Source: Dimorphilus gyrociliatus
Lineage: Eukaryota; Annelida; Polychaeta; Dinophilidae
Direction of reading: 5' to 3'
NCBI GenBank assembly: GCA_904063045.1
Contig: CAJFCJ010000006.1
Coordinates: forward strand, 2,532,946-2,596,945
Length of the DNA: 64,000 nucleotides
Shown: in pieces, positions 1 to 17,900 of the stretch
How the letters are laid out: each line of letters starts with the position of its first letter
Position numbering within the stretch: position 1 is the stretch's first letter
Position numbers and translations under genes: made by a program
Notes under the pieces: model-generated
Databases searched by the model: none
What the model saw: only the letters and a program-made list of their open reading frames with translations
What the model was told of the DNA's origin: nothing

Positions 1-1983
1 GCCTAGATATAATGATAAATAATTCGTGTTTATTGTTATTGCATATGCAGTTTTATAATAGAAATTATTGCGTATAATTTTAGTAAAGCAAGACTTTGGG
101 CTTAATATATTGAGGTCTTTTCACAACGCAAACCAAGTTATATATAGGGCGTCCATGTGTAAAGAAATTTTTATGCTGAAACCAATGACGATTGGCTGGT
201 GTTTCGATTAAATATCGGTTAAGATATCGTTCTCGATTCGATTTCGGAAAACACGTTAATTTCTATCTGCATAGTGAGCCTGTATATTCGTAAAGTAGTA
301 GAGTCCTGAATGATTAAATATTTTTAAGTTTGGTTTTTTCTTCCCGCTTAGTCCAGATTTTGGGTTTAAAATTATTGTAATTAGGAAAAATGAATTATAA
401 CCCACCGGTATGTTTAAATTTATTATTCTATGTGCGTCTTCTTTGTCGATACTCGTCGCTGTATTATGTATTCTCCTGCTTAACATCGGGCGGAACAGCC
501 TAAACAAATCATTTCTTACTTTAAAGCGTGCAAAAGTGAAAAATCACGCATCCTTTACTGTTTTTTTTTGAATTAAGTATATGAAACATTTATATTTTCA
601 ATAATGATTTACTTATTTATATTTTCTTACCCTATATAAAATAATGAAGTTTAATTTCTAACTCATGGTTTAATTGACAAAAGCACTGGTTGTATTTTAC
701 GTAGGCATATACTCTCCTTTCCACTTAACTTGAATTTATTTACAATTTGTTTCTACGAATGTATGCGCCATAATATAAAACATTTGCGTCATTTTTTTTG
801 TCTTTTTCTCTTCAACCCAATTAAGAAAATCAGGAAGGTTATTGGGATTTTTTGAGCCTAGCAAAGTCGGATTTAGATTAAGTAAGTGTAGTATATATTT
901 TTTTAATTAATTAAGACATAATGTTGATTTTTAAAAATATTTCTTATAGTATAGTCGATTTGTACATAGTACTTTTTGTTTTTACAGACTGTTACAGTAT
1001 GCTTTTTCTTTAGTAAAAACAATATACAAATAAAGCAGAAGAGATTGTTTAGTTAATTTGGTAAGGAAAATTATATAATTATTAAATATATCGTATGGAA
1101 AAAATTACACGTAAATTCATATGGTTCTCTCTTTTCAGGTAATAACAATATAAAAAAAAGCGACAACACCAGCATTAGATAATCCTTCCAAATATATGAT
1201 ATATAAACAAAAAGTAGTTTAATAAATTGCATTAACCGTTTTCTCTTTCTTATTGTTTGTAAAGGAAAGTTAATTTCAATAAGAAATAATGTAATAAATA
1301 CTTTTCTTTTAATGCTTAAGGGAGGTTTTAACAATATCTTTTCTCTTATTTTTTTTTATTTTGTCTTATCCCTTCTCTTTAAAAAAAGAAAAGATATTAA
1401 ACTTATACATATTTGATATTCATATCGGGAAAATATTCCCTAAGAAAAGGTTTATAAGGATCTTATTAATTTTTACCTAATAAATATTTTACGTAAAAGT
1501 AAGAAACAAATCCTTTTTTCATTTAGTGTCGGGTTATAGTATTCTTTTCTAAATTCAACACTTAACTTTTCATTTCATGTTTTTAATTGAATTTGTATTC
1601 TAGTTTTCCTTTTAAAAATCATAAATCTTTGATTTTAATTGTTAATGAAATATGCTTTAATAAACAAAGAAAAAGGAGAAACTGATAAAATATATTCGTG
1701 GTAAATATGAGGTATCGAGGTCATAGAGAGAATAATCTGCTTTGAAAATTGTGCCAAAAAATTTGCTTCATTAAGAGTGAAATTTATGATAAACAATATG
1801 AAAAGGATTTTATAGGGAACTTGAAAAAAATTTGATAAATTGAATTAATCAAAGAAAAAGACTATTAAAATCCTTTTTAAGTAGGCAAAATAACTTTTTT
1901 GAAAGTAATTATCATTAGAAATATAATATTGTTGTCCAATTAATAAGAAACTTCTAATCTTTATCATGGAAATTTTTCAATAG
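1..1983. other. AT-rich, mostly non-coding left edge
   Basis: I see no convincing gene on either strand in this stretch apart from one weak minus-strand reading frame at 256-486, listed separately. It contains many poly-T and poly-A runs and short ORFs with no recognisable domain. It may hold the untranslated end of a gene beyond the window, the promoter of the KMT5 gene, and upstream exons of that gene. Confidence 0.5.
256..486 (-). CDS. possible small mitochondrial-type protein, very uncertain
   Basis: An ATG at 486 on the minus strand opens a 76-codon frame. Its first residues (MLSRRIHNTATSID) are basic, hydroxylated and without acidic residues, as in mitochondrial presequences. A plausible GT donor (CCG|GTGGGT near 405) lies inside the frame, so it could instead be a first exon. 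No family is recognised and no conserved downstream exon was found. It may be a chance ORF. Confidence 0.2.
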   Translation of the reverse strand: MLSRRIHNTATSIDKEDAHRIINLNIPVGYNSFFLITIILNPKSGLSGKKKPNLKIFNHSGLYYFTNIQAHYADRN

Positions 1984-2973
1984 GCAAGAAATCATACCTC
2001 TCGTCACAAAACAAGGAAAACAGCTCAAATTTTGAAGCACCGTAGTATGACAGCATCTGATTTATGCCTATATGACGATGCAGCAACAGCATTAATTATA
2101 GATCCATTTTTGGAGATAAAAACTCATAAGATGGAAATAAATAGACCAGAATTTCTAGATAGTGAAAAAGAACAATTAAGGAGTATTATTTTTGAAGCTA
2201 TCAATAAACAAGACTTTGAGAGAGCATATGAAAATATTGTAGATACTGGTTTAATTAGAGAATTAAATACTAAGAAATTTAAAGATCATCTCTTCCTCTT
2301 CTTTAATTTCTTTAAGAAATCATCAGGATTCCAGATTGATTTATGTGATCGTTATATATCTGAGGGTAAGAAGGGAGCCAAAATCATATCAACTAGGAAA
2401 TGGTCGAGGGGTGAGAGAATTCAGGACCTCATCGGTTGTATTGTTGAATTAACTGATAAAGAGGAAAAAGAAATTCTTAGGTATGGAGAAAATGATTTCA
2501 GTGTGATGTATTCAACCCGCAAAAAGTGTTCACAATTATGGCTGGGCCCTGCAGCTTATATTAATCATGATTGTTGGCCAAACTGTAAATTTGAGGCCAA
2601 AGAAAATGAAAAAGCTGAGGTTGTTGTTATTAAGGATATAGACGTGGGTGAAGAGATACTTTGTAACTATGGCAGTGATTTTTTCGGTGAAAAGAACTGC
2701 TTTTGTGAGTGTATGACTTGTGAGTATATGGGACGAGGATATTTCGCCCAAGTGAAAGAAACTGATGAAAAAGAGGGCGGATATTGTTTAAGATTCACTT
2801 CAAATCGTAGGCAGAGATTTGATGCGAAGAAGAATGAAACAAAAGATCCTAAGAACAATGATTCAGCATCCAAAGTTCGGAAAAGGGAGAGATATCAAAC
2901 TGAAAAATTAGATAAACGAATTGAAGAATCAGCGAAAACGTCTTTTAGAAGAGTTTTGCGGGAGAATGTGTAA
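1984..2973 (+). CDS. KMT5B/C: Suv4-20-like histone H4K20 methyltransferase (KMT5B/C), SET domain
   Basis: The protein resembles Suv4-20 enzymes, which di- and tri-methylate H4K20 in heterochromatin. The first ATG is at 2047 (MTASDLCLYDD), giving 308 residues. The N-terminal module matches the family's 'TAKELCENDD' start. The SET core shows GENDFSVMYSTRK, the LGPAAYINHDCWPNC catalytic and cofactor block, and a cysteine-rich post-SET end (CFCECMTC). The frame stays open upstream to a good acceptor (tttcaatag|gcaaga, exon from 1984), so an upstream coding exon is likely. The C-terminal tail is far shorter than in vertebrate KMT5B (about 885 aa). Either the tail is lost or a weak donor (aat|gtgtaa) just before the stop joins it to later exons. 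Confidence 0.9.
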   Translation, partial: ARNHTSRHKTRKTAQILKHRSMTASDLCLYDDAATALIIDPFLEIKTHKMEINRPEFLDSEKEQLRSIIFEAINKQDFERAYENIVDTGLIRELNTKKFKDHLFLFFNFFKKSSGFQIDLCDRYISEGKKGAKIISTRKWSRGERIQDLIGCIVELTDKEEKEILRYGENDFSVMYSTRKKCSQLWLGPAAYINHDCWPNCKFEAKENEKAEVVVIKDIDVGEEILCNYGSDFFGEKNCFCECMTCEYMGRGYFAQVKETDEKEGGYCLRFTSNRRQRFDAKKNETKDPKNNDSASKVRKRERYQTEKLDKRIEESAKTSFRRVLRENV

Positions 2974-3603
2974 ACTTTCTGTATTGCTGAAAGCTTAGTT
3001 CAATTTTATCTGTTATTCTATATCGTCTCAGTCGTTTTTTTTGTTATAGACTGCCATTTTGGAAAAACTGAAGTAACACTCTCTATTTCTCTCTATATCC
3101 TTTTTCTTTTCTTTAACATTTTAAAAATCATCATCTATTATTCTTATAGCGTTTTTAATTCTTATTTTAAATATGTTGATGAAAATGATGAACAAAAAGA
3201 AAATTATTACAAGCTCTTGTTTTCCATAGCTTTATGTCTTTCACAAGCTTGAGAGCTTACTTTTTTTTTATTTTACGTTAAAAGTTATTATAAAAAAAAT
3301 TAGGTTAAGTATTTATTGCATTAAAAGAGTTTTAAGATTGTGATCAGTGTTGAAATAAAGAAAAGAAACTATGGCTCATTTTAGAAAAGAAATTATTATT
3401 ACTATACTTTTTACTATCTAATATTTATTTTTTAAATAGCCTTAATACGATTTGCGCTAGTTTTAAGACTAATTACTGCTAATTTATCATCTTAAAAGAG
3501 TCTTTACTTGGATATATATATATGTATTTATTTATACTTTTGTTGTTGATATATTCAATTATTTATAAACATGTAAGTTAATATTTTAAACATTTGTTTA
3601 CAG

Positions 3604-6446
3604 GGCTCATCTGCACAGAGGCCTAACTGTGGTAGATGGAATAACAAAGCTTCCGCATCATCAAGAAATTCACTTGAAACACGTCAGCAAGCAGCCTTTC
3701 CAGGACACTCTTACGGAGAGTTTCATCCCGCAAATAATAATTTAAATTGGTATGACAATCCACCAAATAATTTTATGAGTGGAATGCCCAATTATAGGAG
3801 TATTCCTCCACCTCAAGGCCAACCTCATCAGGAATTTAGGGGTCATCAACCGGGCCCACCAGAACGAGTCTTTCATAATCCATTACCTGAGAATATGCGA
3901 GAAAATGTTGATATTAGCCTGAAAACGGAAGAATATCCTGTTAATCGAATGTATAATTCTAGGTATGATCAGGAGTTGAGTTATAGAACGAACCGAAATA
4001 ATTTTAGCTATAATGATTCATATTACGTAAATGAAAAGAAAAAATATTGGGCCAATCCATTAGATAGCCTGAGGTTGGAACTTGAAGAAACCCCTCAGCA
4101 AAATAGCAAAGCTAATGCTTTAAGGGCTGTTTATGAAGAGCTACAAGAAAGGGCTAATTCTCCTCCCAAGCATCTACCACCGGATATATCGGCTGCGCCA
4201 AAGAGGTCCATTCTGAAAAAAACTTCCACTTCAAGGCAAGGCGTTCGGTTGGATGAAGAAGAGAGCTTTTTATATGGGTCAACAATAAATACACCAGCAA
4301 GAAATTTAGATTCCATCGATGAAAGTATGTGCGAACTACGTAAAAAGTACGAAATGCAAAAAAATCTAACTTTTGGACGGAAAAGTAACACGGATCTTTT
4401 AAACAATAAAAGAAATTTTAGCAATAGGCCAACATCATCAACTGACAATCAAAGTTCAAATTATTCAGAAAGTAATGGCAATGAGGAATCAGCTATTTTA
4501 CAAAATATATTTCAAACGATTGGAGTTTCATCCGATATTCAAAATTTAGTTGAAAAGCAAAGGAAAAAGAAATTGGCCGAAAAAGAAGAATTTAAGATAA
4601 AGCAAACTTCTTCGACTTTTATGGATGGAGGACTCTTTGAGGCGATTGAATCGAAAGGAAAATTTGCAAAATTTTTACCAGAAGATGGAGAAACTTATGA
4701 AGAAAGGGCCAGGAAATATAAGGAAATAGAAAAGGAAAAAGAAGATATAAGATTGTCTGAAGTTAAGAAAAAAATCGAATCGAGAAAGCTTGAGGAGAAG
4801 ATAAGTCAACGCCCCACAACATCTGAAAAGAATGTTAAAGATATTGACATCAAAGGTAAAGACGAACCAACTTTAAAAGAAATCAGAATTGATCCTGTTG
4901 AAAGAAATCGTCTTTTGGAGAAACATAAGGAAAGAATTAAACACCTGGAATTAGCTGAGCTTGAACTAGACAGGTGTCGACGAACACAAGTTGAATGGAT
5001 GAGGAAAAAGCAAAGGTCCAAAATTGGGGTTGATGAGGGTATCATTGCTGAAAATGAACGTCTTCAAAAATCAATGATAGATAGGATTAATTTATTAAGA
5101 AAAGAAGCCGATGATCTGTCAAGAAGAATAGGCTTAGAAGATGCAAGTGAAATGAAGACGGTTGAATTTGATAAGAAATGTTCCAATAACGCAAGCGAAG
5201 AAGAGTCAAAGCGAAAAAAGTCGAAAACAGAGTACGATTTTATAGACGTAGGAAATCACTGGTGCCGGCTATGCAACACTGTTTCAGTAAATGTTTACGA
5301 ACTGTTCAATCATCTAAAAACCAAAGAACACGCCGAAAATGCCGATCCATTCGATAGGCCTTGGTTACCTGAGCATTTAAAAAATCAAAAAGTCGAAAAG
5401 AAAAGAAGTTCTACAAAAGCGCCTTTCAAAGGTTATTTCTTCCTTTTTCTTTCTCTCTAACTCTTTAATTAATCTTTCTTTCCATTGTCTTTTTCCTATC
5501 CTCAACAATAATTACGCTAAACTCATTTTTTAAATAAGCTTAAGGTCATGAAGGGCAAAAGAGTTTACAATTTGTTAACAGATAAAATACATACTTTTTC
5601 TTTCACAAAGGTGTGGAATTTATGATGCCAGTTAACGCATTCTATTGCAAGTTATGTGATGAATTTGCCGGTGATCATTTATCTGCAGAAGATCATCTAA
5701 AATCCAGCGATCATAATGAAAGATTTCGTGTAAGATATTTTAATAGAAATTATATATTAGTATTTAATCATTTGATTCCTTTTTGCACTAAAAAGCTCTA
5801 TTTGCAAGAAAATCCTTTGTACGAGAAACAATACCATTTAGAAAAAGCTGTTAATCTTGCTAAATGGAAAAGGAAAAAAGAAGATGAAGAACGGAAGGAA
5901 ATTAGGCAAGATATTCTAAAAAATCGTAATGATATCATTATTGAAAAGAAAGCGGATGAGAAAAGAAAAATCATTGTTGAAAATAAGAATGATTCGGAGA
6001 AATCTAATAAACCAGACGTTAGCTTCAGGACGAAAATAATTACTGGGAAAATTCCAGGGATTCATAATGATAGGAAGAGAAAGTTATTAATACCTTCTAC
6101 ATCGGTAATTTTTTTTATCTATTTCATCGTATATCATCCTTATCTTCATTTTTTCTTTTAAATAAAACATAGGCAAAGAAAGGTAAAAGCGCTCAAGAAC
6201 AGAAGGTAACGCAATCTTCGTCTTCCTTATCGACGCCGTTACAAGTACCTTCCTTATCGTCATCATCATCTTCTTCTTCATACTCTAATTTAGCAAATAA
6301 GCAAAAAAATCCGAAAAATTCACAGGATAGCGCTAAATTATCAAGTAAGACGATATTTAATTTCTATTTATATACACAAACAGAATATAGTTGAATGTAA
6401 TTTTTTCTTCGTATCTATAGGTGACGATATGGATCTAAGCAATTAG
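3604..6446 (+). CDS. ZNF318: ZNF318-like matrin-type zinc-finger protein
   Basis: Exons 3604-5431, 5611-5729, 5796-6104, 6173-6344 and 6421-6446 join in phase into at least 817 codons. The first in-frame ATG is at 3775. The exon starts at a strong acceptor (tttgtttacag) and its first 57 codons are open and compositionally coding, so a 5' exon is missing. The family is recognised by a PKRSILKK motif, a long charged coiled-coil middle, and two matrin-type C2H2 fingers (HWCRLCNT...H, about residue 550; FYCKLCDEFAGD...H). An ENPLYE block follows the second finger, in the same order as human ZNF318. The last exon adds only a short acidic tail. ZNF318 is a nuclear protein linked to transcription and alternative splicing. 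Confidence 0.85.
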
Positions 6447-7364
6447 CATTTTCTTTAAAAAAGATGTACGCCATAATAGGCTCAGGGAAAGAATTAAAGA
6501 AAATAACAATACTCTGCATATCTTCTTTTTTATTTTTGTTGAATTGTTGAAAAATATCTTCCTCTTTTTTTCTAAATTTGCTCAAAAACTACTATGAAAA
6601 ATTCTATGTTTCTTTTTTTCTATAAGAAAATTGTAATACAGGAAAAATGTTGATCAATTTACTATATTATAATTATTTCTTCTTTGTTTTAAATTAGCGC
6701 CATCTATAGGAGAAGACAGAACGTCTGTTTTATTCATAGTTCTTAATTCTACGAGAGTTTTAATTTATTAATGCGAAAGATTACTTTATAGATCTTATTA
6801 AGTTGGCGAAGAAGTTAAAAATAGATTCTTCAGTAAATTAACAAGATGGTATATGTAACCAGCATTTTACCCTTTGAGCTGTTTTTATATATAGACTCGT
6901 TTAGCTAAAAGGATTAACTGATCGCCTCTCAATAGGCTCATTAGATTCCGTCAACGTTTCATCCTCTATTTAATTTCCTTCTTTCGTCGAGATATTCCGC
7001 TCTTCCGTTATTTCAGTGCATTTTTCCTATTTCCATTCCAAAGCCCTGTTTTCCTTCTCTTCGAGTAGGATCATTTAAAGGAATGGAAGAATCCTAAGAT
7101 CCTTAAATGAATTGGTTATTTCGGTGTATTATAAAAAATGGAGCAATTCATTTGTTAAAATTTACACCTGATTAAATAATTAACCTGGAATGTTAATCTC
7201 TATCGGTTCGATAACTTAACTAGTCTAAAACATTAAAATTATGTAAATTGATTATGCCAAATTGATTTTCTAAAATAAACATGAGATTCCCAATACTATA
7301 CAATATAGACGAAAAAAAGACGAAACAAAAGATATGGCTGTTAATCAAATTGCGACAAGAATCA
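6447..7364. other. intergenic, tail-to-tail between ZNF318-like and MLK
   Basis: About 0.9 kb separates the convergent stop codons of the ZNF318-like gene (+) and the MLK gene (-). It is AT-rich and presumably holds both 3' UTRs. No coding exon, RNA gene or repeat was recognised. Confidence 0.5.
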
Positions 7365-12980
<5,616 letters not shown>

Positions 12981-13535
12981 CTATTGTAGGAACTTTGATT
13001 AAGATATTTTCGATGATTTAGAGAGCATGTTGAACAAATTGCAACAATAGAAGATAGAATTTAGATAATTATGCACTGTAGTTCATTATTTTAAGACGTT
13101 TTTCTATGTTTCTTGGCTGTTGGAAACAAATGGACGTCGGGAGGTTGTTTACGAGCGCCATATTGGATATCGATAAGTATACTAAAAACTGGTATTTGCT
13201 TCAGAGAAATATTTCTCCTGAGCAGGATTATTCTGGCGAACATTTATTTATTTTATATTTTAGTACTCTTTAATTAATCAAATTAATAAGTATTAATAAA
13301 AAAATAAATATAAGCTGGACTATTTGAAGGTACGTTTATCAATTATCGTTCTAAACCAGAGGTCTAATTAAAGCTGTAATAATGAAGGATAGTGTTTCTA
13401 GGATTTCTTTTCTAATGCACTCCTTGTATAACAAATATCGTATTTTTTTTATAATAGACAGTAATTTATTGTAGTTAATATTGATTTTGATTCCTCATTA
13501 ATAACGGTGTTGTTTTTCCAATTATCAGGTTAAAT
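12981..13535. promoter_or_regulatory. divergent promoter region MLK / TUSC2
   Basis: The start codons of MLK (-) and TUSC2 (+) lie 555 bp apart, back to back. An acceptor-like sequence (attatcag|gtta) just upstream of the TUSC2 ATG suggests a 5'-UTR intron there. A GGCGCTCGTAAACAACC-type GC patch near 13150 (in reverse) stands out in the AT-rich background. No specific factor site is claimed. Confidence 0.45.
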
Positions 13536-13969
13536 ATGGGGCAGGCCAGTTCCAGAATAGCCAAAGGAGTCCTATCGCCATTTACTCAAAAGACAACGAA
13601 AGAAACGCCACCTAATAATCAACTTTTAGTTAGCCCATTCGTTTATGTGGTTAACAGGTAATTCTATTGTCAATTAGATAAACGTTGTAATTAATTTAAG
13701 ATATACAACGTAAAACAGCGGACTCTACGTCGATGAAGATGGTTTTGTAGCAAACGAATTCTATGTTCAAGTTCATGATAGGGCAACTGGAAGGAGAACA
13801 ATGAAAAAAAATGATCGAGTCAGACCATACGTAAGATAGACATTTCTTAAAAAATTAGGATTTTTCAATTAAACTTAAAAGAAAACAACTTTTTTAGGGT
13901 GAAATTAAATTGGATATACCAAGAATAAAAGTCGATTTGCCAATTGTTATTTGCGAGGCACCATCATGA
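13536..13969 (+). CDS. TUSC2: TUSC2/FUS1 homologue
   Basis: Exons 13536-13657, 13719-13830 and 13898-13969 join in phase to encode 101 residues (human protein 110). The protein begins MGQASS, so a myristoylation signal is conserved. It then shows PPNNQLLVSPFVYV, YVDEDGFVANEFY (human YDEDGDLAHEFYEE) and a C-terminal block DIPRIKVDLPIVI (human HPRIHVDFPVIL). TUSC2 is a small myristoylated, mitochondria-associated protein linked to calcium handling and tumour suppression in mammals. The match covers the whole length, so orthology is secure. Confidence 0.93.
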
Positions 13970-14910
13970 TATAACTTCACTGCAAAACTCTTCATTGTAG
14001 AAAAAAACCTATAAAAAGAAATGTAGATGATTGCCTCAATTGATTTTCTTTTTTAATTAAATAAAAATTGTACAGATAAAAGAACTTCTTTTTTTTTTAA
14101 ATTGTTTTAATTTCATAATTTCATAGAAAAGATAAATGGCCCAGCTTACGTGTTCTTTAGATTATTATTTTTAACTGATATATTCTCTCCTTAATTCCAT
14201 TCTCGTGTCATACGTACGTAAATTGCTTTAGACATATACATACATATATTTGAACAAATCCCTCTCTGTTCCGTTTCATTTAATTCAATTAAGCTTTACG
14301 AAATGTACATATGTTTTAAACTGTAATGTGGTTGATTAAAATTTAACTGATTTAATAAACTCTTCAAAGTAAATATTTTCAACAAATACGTGCGTTAAGT
14401 TGAAATTCTAATATTAATCAAATAATCCTCGTCTGAAGAAGAAACTTCCATTAATACTATTCACAGGAAAGTATGAAAGTCTGAACTTTTTTCTTTCGTG
14501 GACTCCGCGATGTCTAAAAAATTGGAACTAAATTATTCTTTCACTGTAATTCATTGTAGTATATATTTTTTTTATATATTTGCTAGTGATGAATATTTAT
14601 GAAGAATTTCTTTTGAAGATTCTAATAAAATATTGCCTATCTTATACTTTTAAACAAGCTTAACTAATAAAACTAAACTAAAATTTTAGCTAATATTTTG
14701 CGCGTGAGGTAAATAATTGAACTTTAAGTTGCTTTTGATTTGTCTTGCTCTTAAAATGAGGCATTTTGTTGATGTGAATACGGGTTCGAGGTTGTATTTT
14801 AGAAAAAAGCAGAAGATTTTATAGACTGGTCCGAATGGAACATGTGTAGTCTGGTTCTATTTCGGTTTTTTGGCTATGTTTCGACCTGACTAAATTAAAC
14901 GTATTACCAA
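13970..14910. other. intergenic between TUSC2 and ZAP-like gene
   Basis: This 0.9 kb AT-rich stretch holds the TUSC2 3' UTR and the upstream region of the ZAP-like gene. No coding exon or RNA gene was recognised. A GT-rich segment with TGGTCCGAATGG-like GC islands (about 14820-14890) lies just upstream of the next start codon and may be promoter. Confidence 0.45.
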
Positions 14911-17900
14911 ATGAGTTATCCTAGAAATAGATATAGACATGAGACATATTCTGATGAAAAATATAGACGACCCAGGGCAAGGGATTTTTCGGATTCTGGA
15001 AGCAGTTCAAGAATTCAAACAGAATCTGTCGAACGAAAGAGAACGCAAGAAAGTGAAGGAAGAAGACGAGAGAGGAGGCAAAATTCTTACGTCCCATCAG
15101 TAAAAGGAAAAGTTACGGTGGTGCATAACACAAATTATGAAGGAACAAGAAAAAGAAGACGTCCAGAAACGAAAGAGGTTTGAATATAATTTTGAACTGA
15201 ACGATTCGATGCACATCAAAGGGTATTTCCTATGCATAAATATATTTATACATGTTATCAAATTCATAGGAAATGTGTGAAACATGGGCAACCAGAGCAG
15301 AGAAGAAGAAGCATCATATGTTGCGAAAGAGGTAGAAAAATTTTGCAATATTTGCCAAAAATTATCAACTTCCAAGAAGCATCTTGACTATCTAATATTG
15401 TTTTTTCATTTTTTTCAATAGCGGTAAAGAGCACCTATATGATGTTCCATGGGAGTATGGACATTACCGAGATACAAGCGAAGTCTTCCCAAGTCAGATG
15501 AATGAAAGACTGGATATAAGATCTAGACCCCCTTCTAGTAGAAGATCACGATCAATTTCTATACCAAGATCGGAAGCTAGACATTCCGAAAGAAGATCAT
15601 ATAAGGGTTATGAAGAAGATGGATATCCTAGAAATTCACATTGGGACGAAAAACCGTTATATGGCGATTTAGGTGAATATAAGAGAGACGGTCCAACCAG
15701 GACGGAATTAGAATATGGAAGAGGCTTTTTTCCTACTCGCAATCATAAAGCTAATTTGGGTGGAAACTATGATTGGGATAGGGACAGAGATAGAGATAGA
15801 GATAGAGATAGAGAAAGAGAAAGAGATAAAGAGCGTGACAGACAACGCGAAAGAGAAAGGGAATGGGAGCGGGAAAAGCAAAGAGAAAGGGAAAGAGAAA
15901 TAGAAAAAGATAGACTAAGGGAAAGAGATAGAGACAATCGAAATTCTTTTCAGAAATCTCGAAATAAGCAGCATTTATATAAATATAGACTGAGGAGAGA
16001 TAATTATTCGGACGATGAGGAAAATTCTACCTGGCGAAAGTGGAAAGCCGGAAGGTAAATCTATTTATTTGTTCATAGATCGTATTAATTTCTAATAAGA
16101 TATAACGAATGGTAGATATAACGATGAAGGAAAGGAAATTGATCCTTACGTTGATAAATCATCGAAAGCTAGAGGTTATCACAAGGAATGGCACAGAGCA
16201 GGAGAAATGCCTGTCTGGAAAGCTGGTCGCTTAGACAAGGATGAATTAAGATCTCATTTTGTTCGTCAAGAATCACTTTTATCTCAAAGAACTATACGAC
16301 TGTTGTCCTACCTATGTGAGCAGGGTTTGGCAGTGAGCCTAGATGATTTCAAGAAAACGATGCTTTATACCCAATATTTCGAAGAAGAAGATTTAGATAG
16401 TTATGTTAATTCTAATTCAACTTTTTTAAGTTTAATAGGTAAGAAACTTGTATCTAAAACCATTCAAGCTTGTTTAATTTACTTTTTATTTTACTTTGCT
16501 AGCATTTGACGAAAAGAAAGTTTTGAAGCTTTCATCAGATTTATCTATTTGTGATGAATATTATACAATTCAGGAATGTTCTAAAGAAAAGAATTGCCGG
16601 AATCTTCACATTTGTAAATTTTTTGTTCTCTCCCAATGTGTTTCAAAAGACAATTGCAATTATGGTCATAGTTTGACATCGCCCCATAATGAAAAAGTCT
16701 TACGACGACACTGTCTTATTGACCTCAGGCCTGAGTACATTAAAGTGATTGTAAAAAACAACAGGTAGCTAACTCTAGTCTTTTTTCTAAGGCTTTTCAA
16801 TTAGAAATATTTTATTTTAGATCGGCTGTTTGCTGGCCACGAGCTTGTTCATATTATAATACCAAACACGGGTGCCAATTTGATATTATAGGTGAAAGTT
16901 TAAAATGTACGTCTATGCATGTCTGCCTTGCGTATCTGCGTGAGGAATGTGATCAAGAAGAATGCCCTCGATCTCACAATATCTATGACGAGCAACCACG
17001 GAATATACTGACGAGATTTGGTTTTAATCCAAACGTAGATGAAGTTGAGCTTTTAGTAGAGTTGATGAATGCTCCGCACTTTTCAAAAATGTATTTTGAA
17101 CAACTTATGGAGAAATCTATAGAGGAAGATGAGGTAGAAGAAATTTCAAGAAAAAGAGCTGTTATTGAAAACGCTTTGGAAGCAGAGCTTCAACAAGAGC
17201 AAGAACTGCAACAAACTGCTCATTCTGCTAAATATATGGCTTTGAGAAAAAAATCGAAGTTTGCTATGACGAATTTTCTGCCTGCCTCAAATTATGTAAA
17301 CTGCATTTGATAAAATAATTTCTTTTACGAACTAATCATTTTTGTCTTTTAGGCTTTCTTCGAACCTGTGCAAAATCTACCATATCGCTTAACTGATACT
17401 CCATATATTTGGCAGTATGAAAAAAAAAATTGTTGGCATGATTTTGCTGAAGAAGAGTGCTTAAAACTTGAAGAGTATTACAGCGATCCGAAGAATGTTC
17501 AATGCTCCGCAAAAGCGATAAAAGTTGGAACAGTTGAAGTTGACTTTGAAGAATTTGTTTATTCCTCCAATATGTTTGCGTCTGGGTCTATTCGACGATT
17601 CTCTTTCGACTACAGTGGTTCAGCTGTTATCGATGGCCCAAGTTTAACAAAATGGCGATGGTACTATAACGCAGATAATACATGGGTAAAGTACGGGAAA
17701 TATCATGAAGGCTTGAAAATGGACATAACCCAAGAACAATTAGAAGAGTGTTATAGCAATGACAAGTTTAGTGTTGTAGAATTTTCAACGGAAGGGTTAG
17801 ATGGGGAGAGTCGTCAACTTTTCGAACTACAAATGGGCGAAATGAAACAATATAATTTGAAGACAGGCAAGGTATACTCAATTAGAAGAAGACCTATTTA

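Noticed and set aside
1071-1334. Hydrophobic 87-codon frame on the minus strand
   Set aside because: AT-rich low-complexity sequence produces Ile/Leu/Phe-rich frames by chance. There are no splice partners and no homology.
15097-15375. Minus-strand frame spanning ZAP-like exons 1-2
   Set aside because: The plus-strand exons join in phase and carry the conserved protein; the opposite frame is a shadow.
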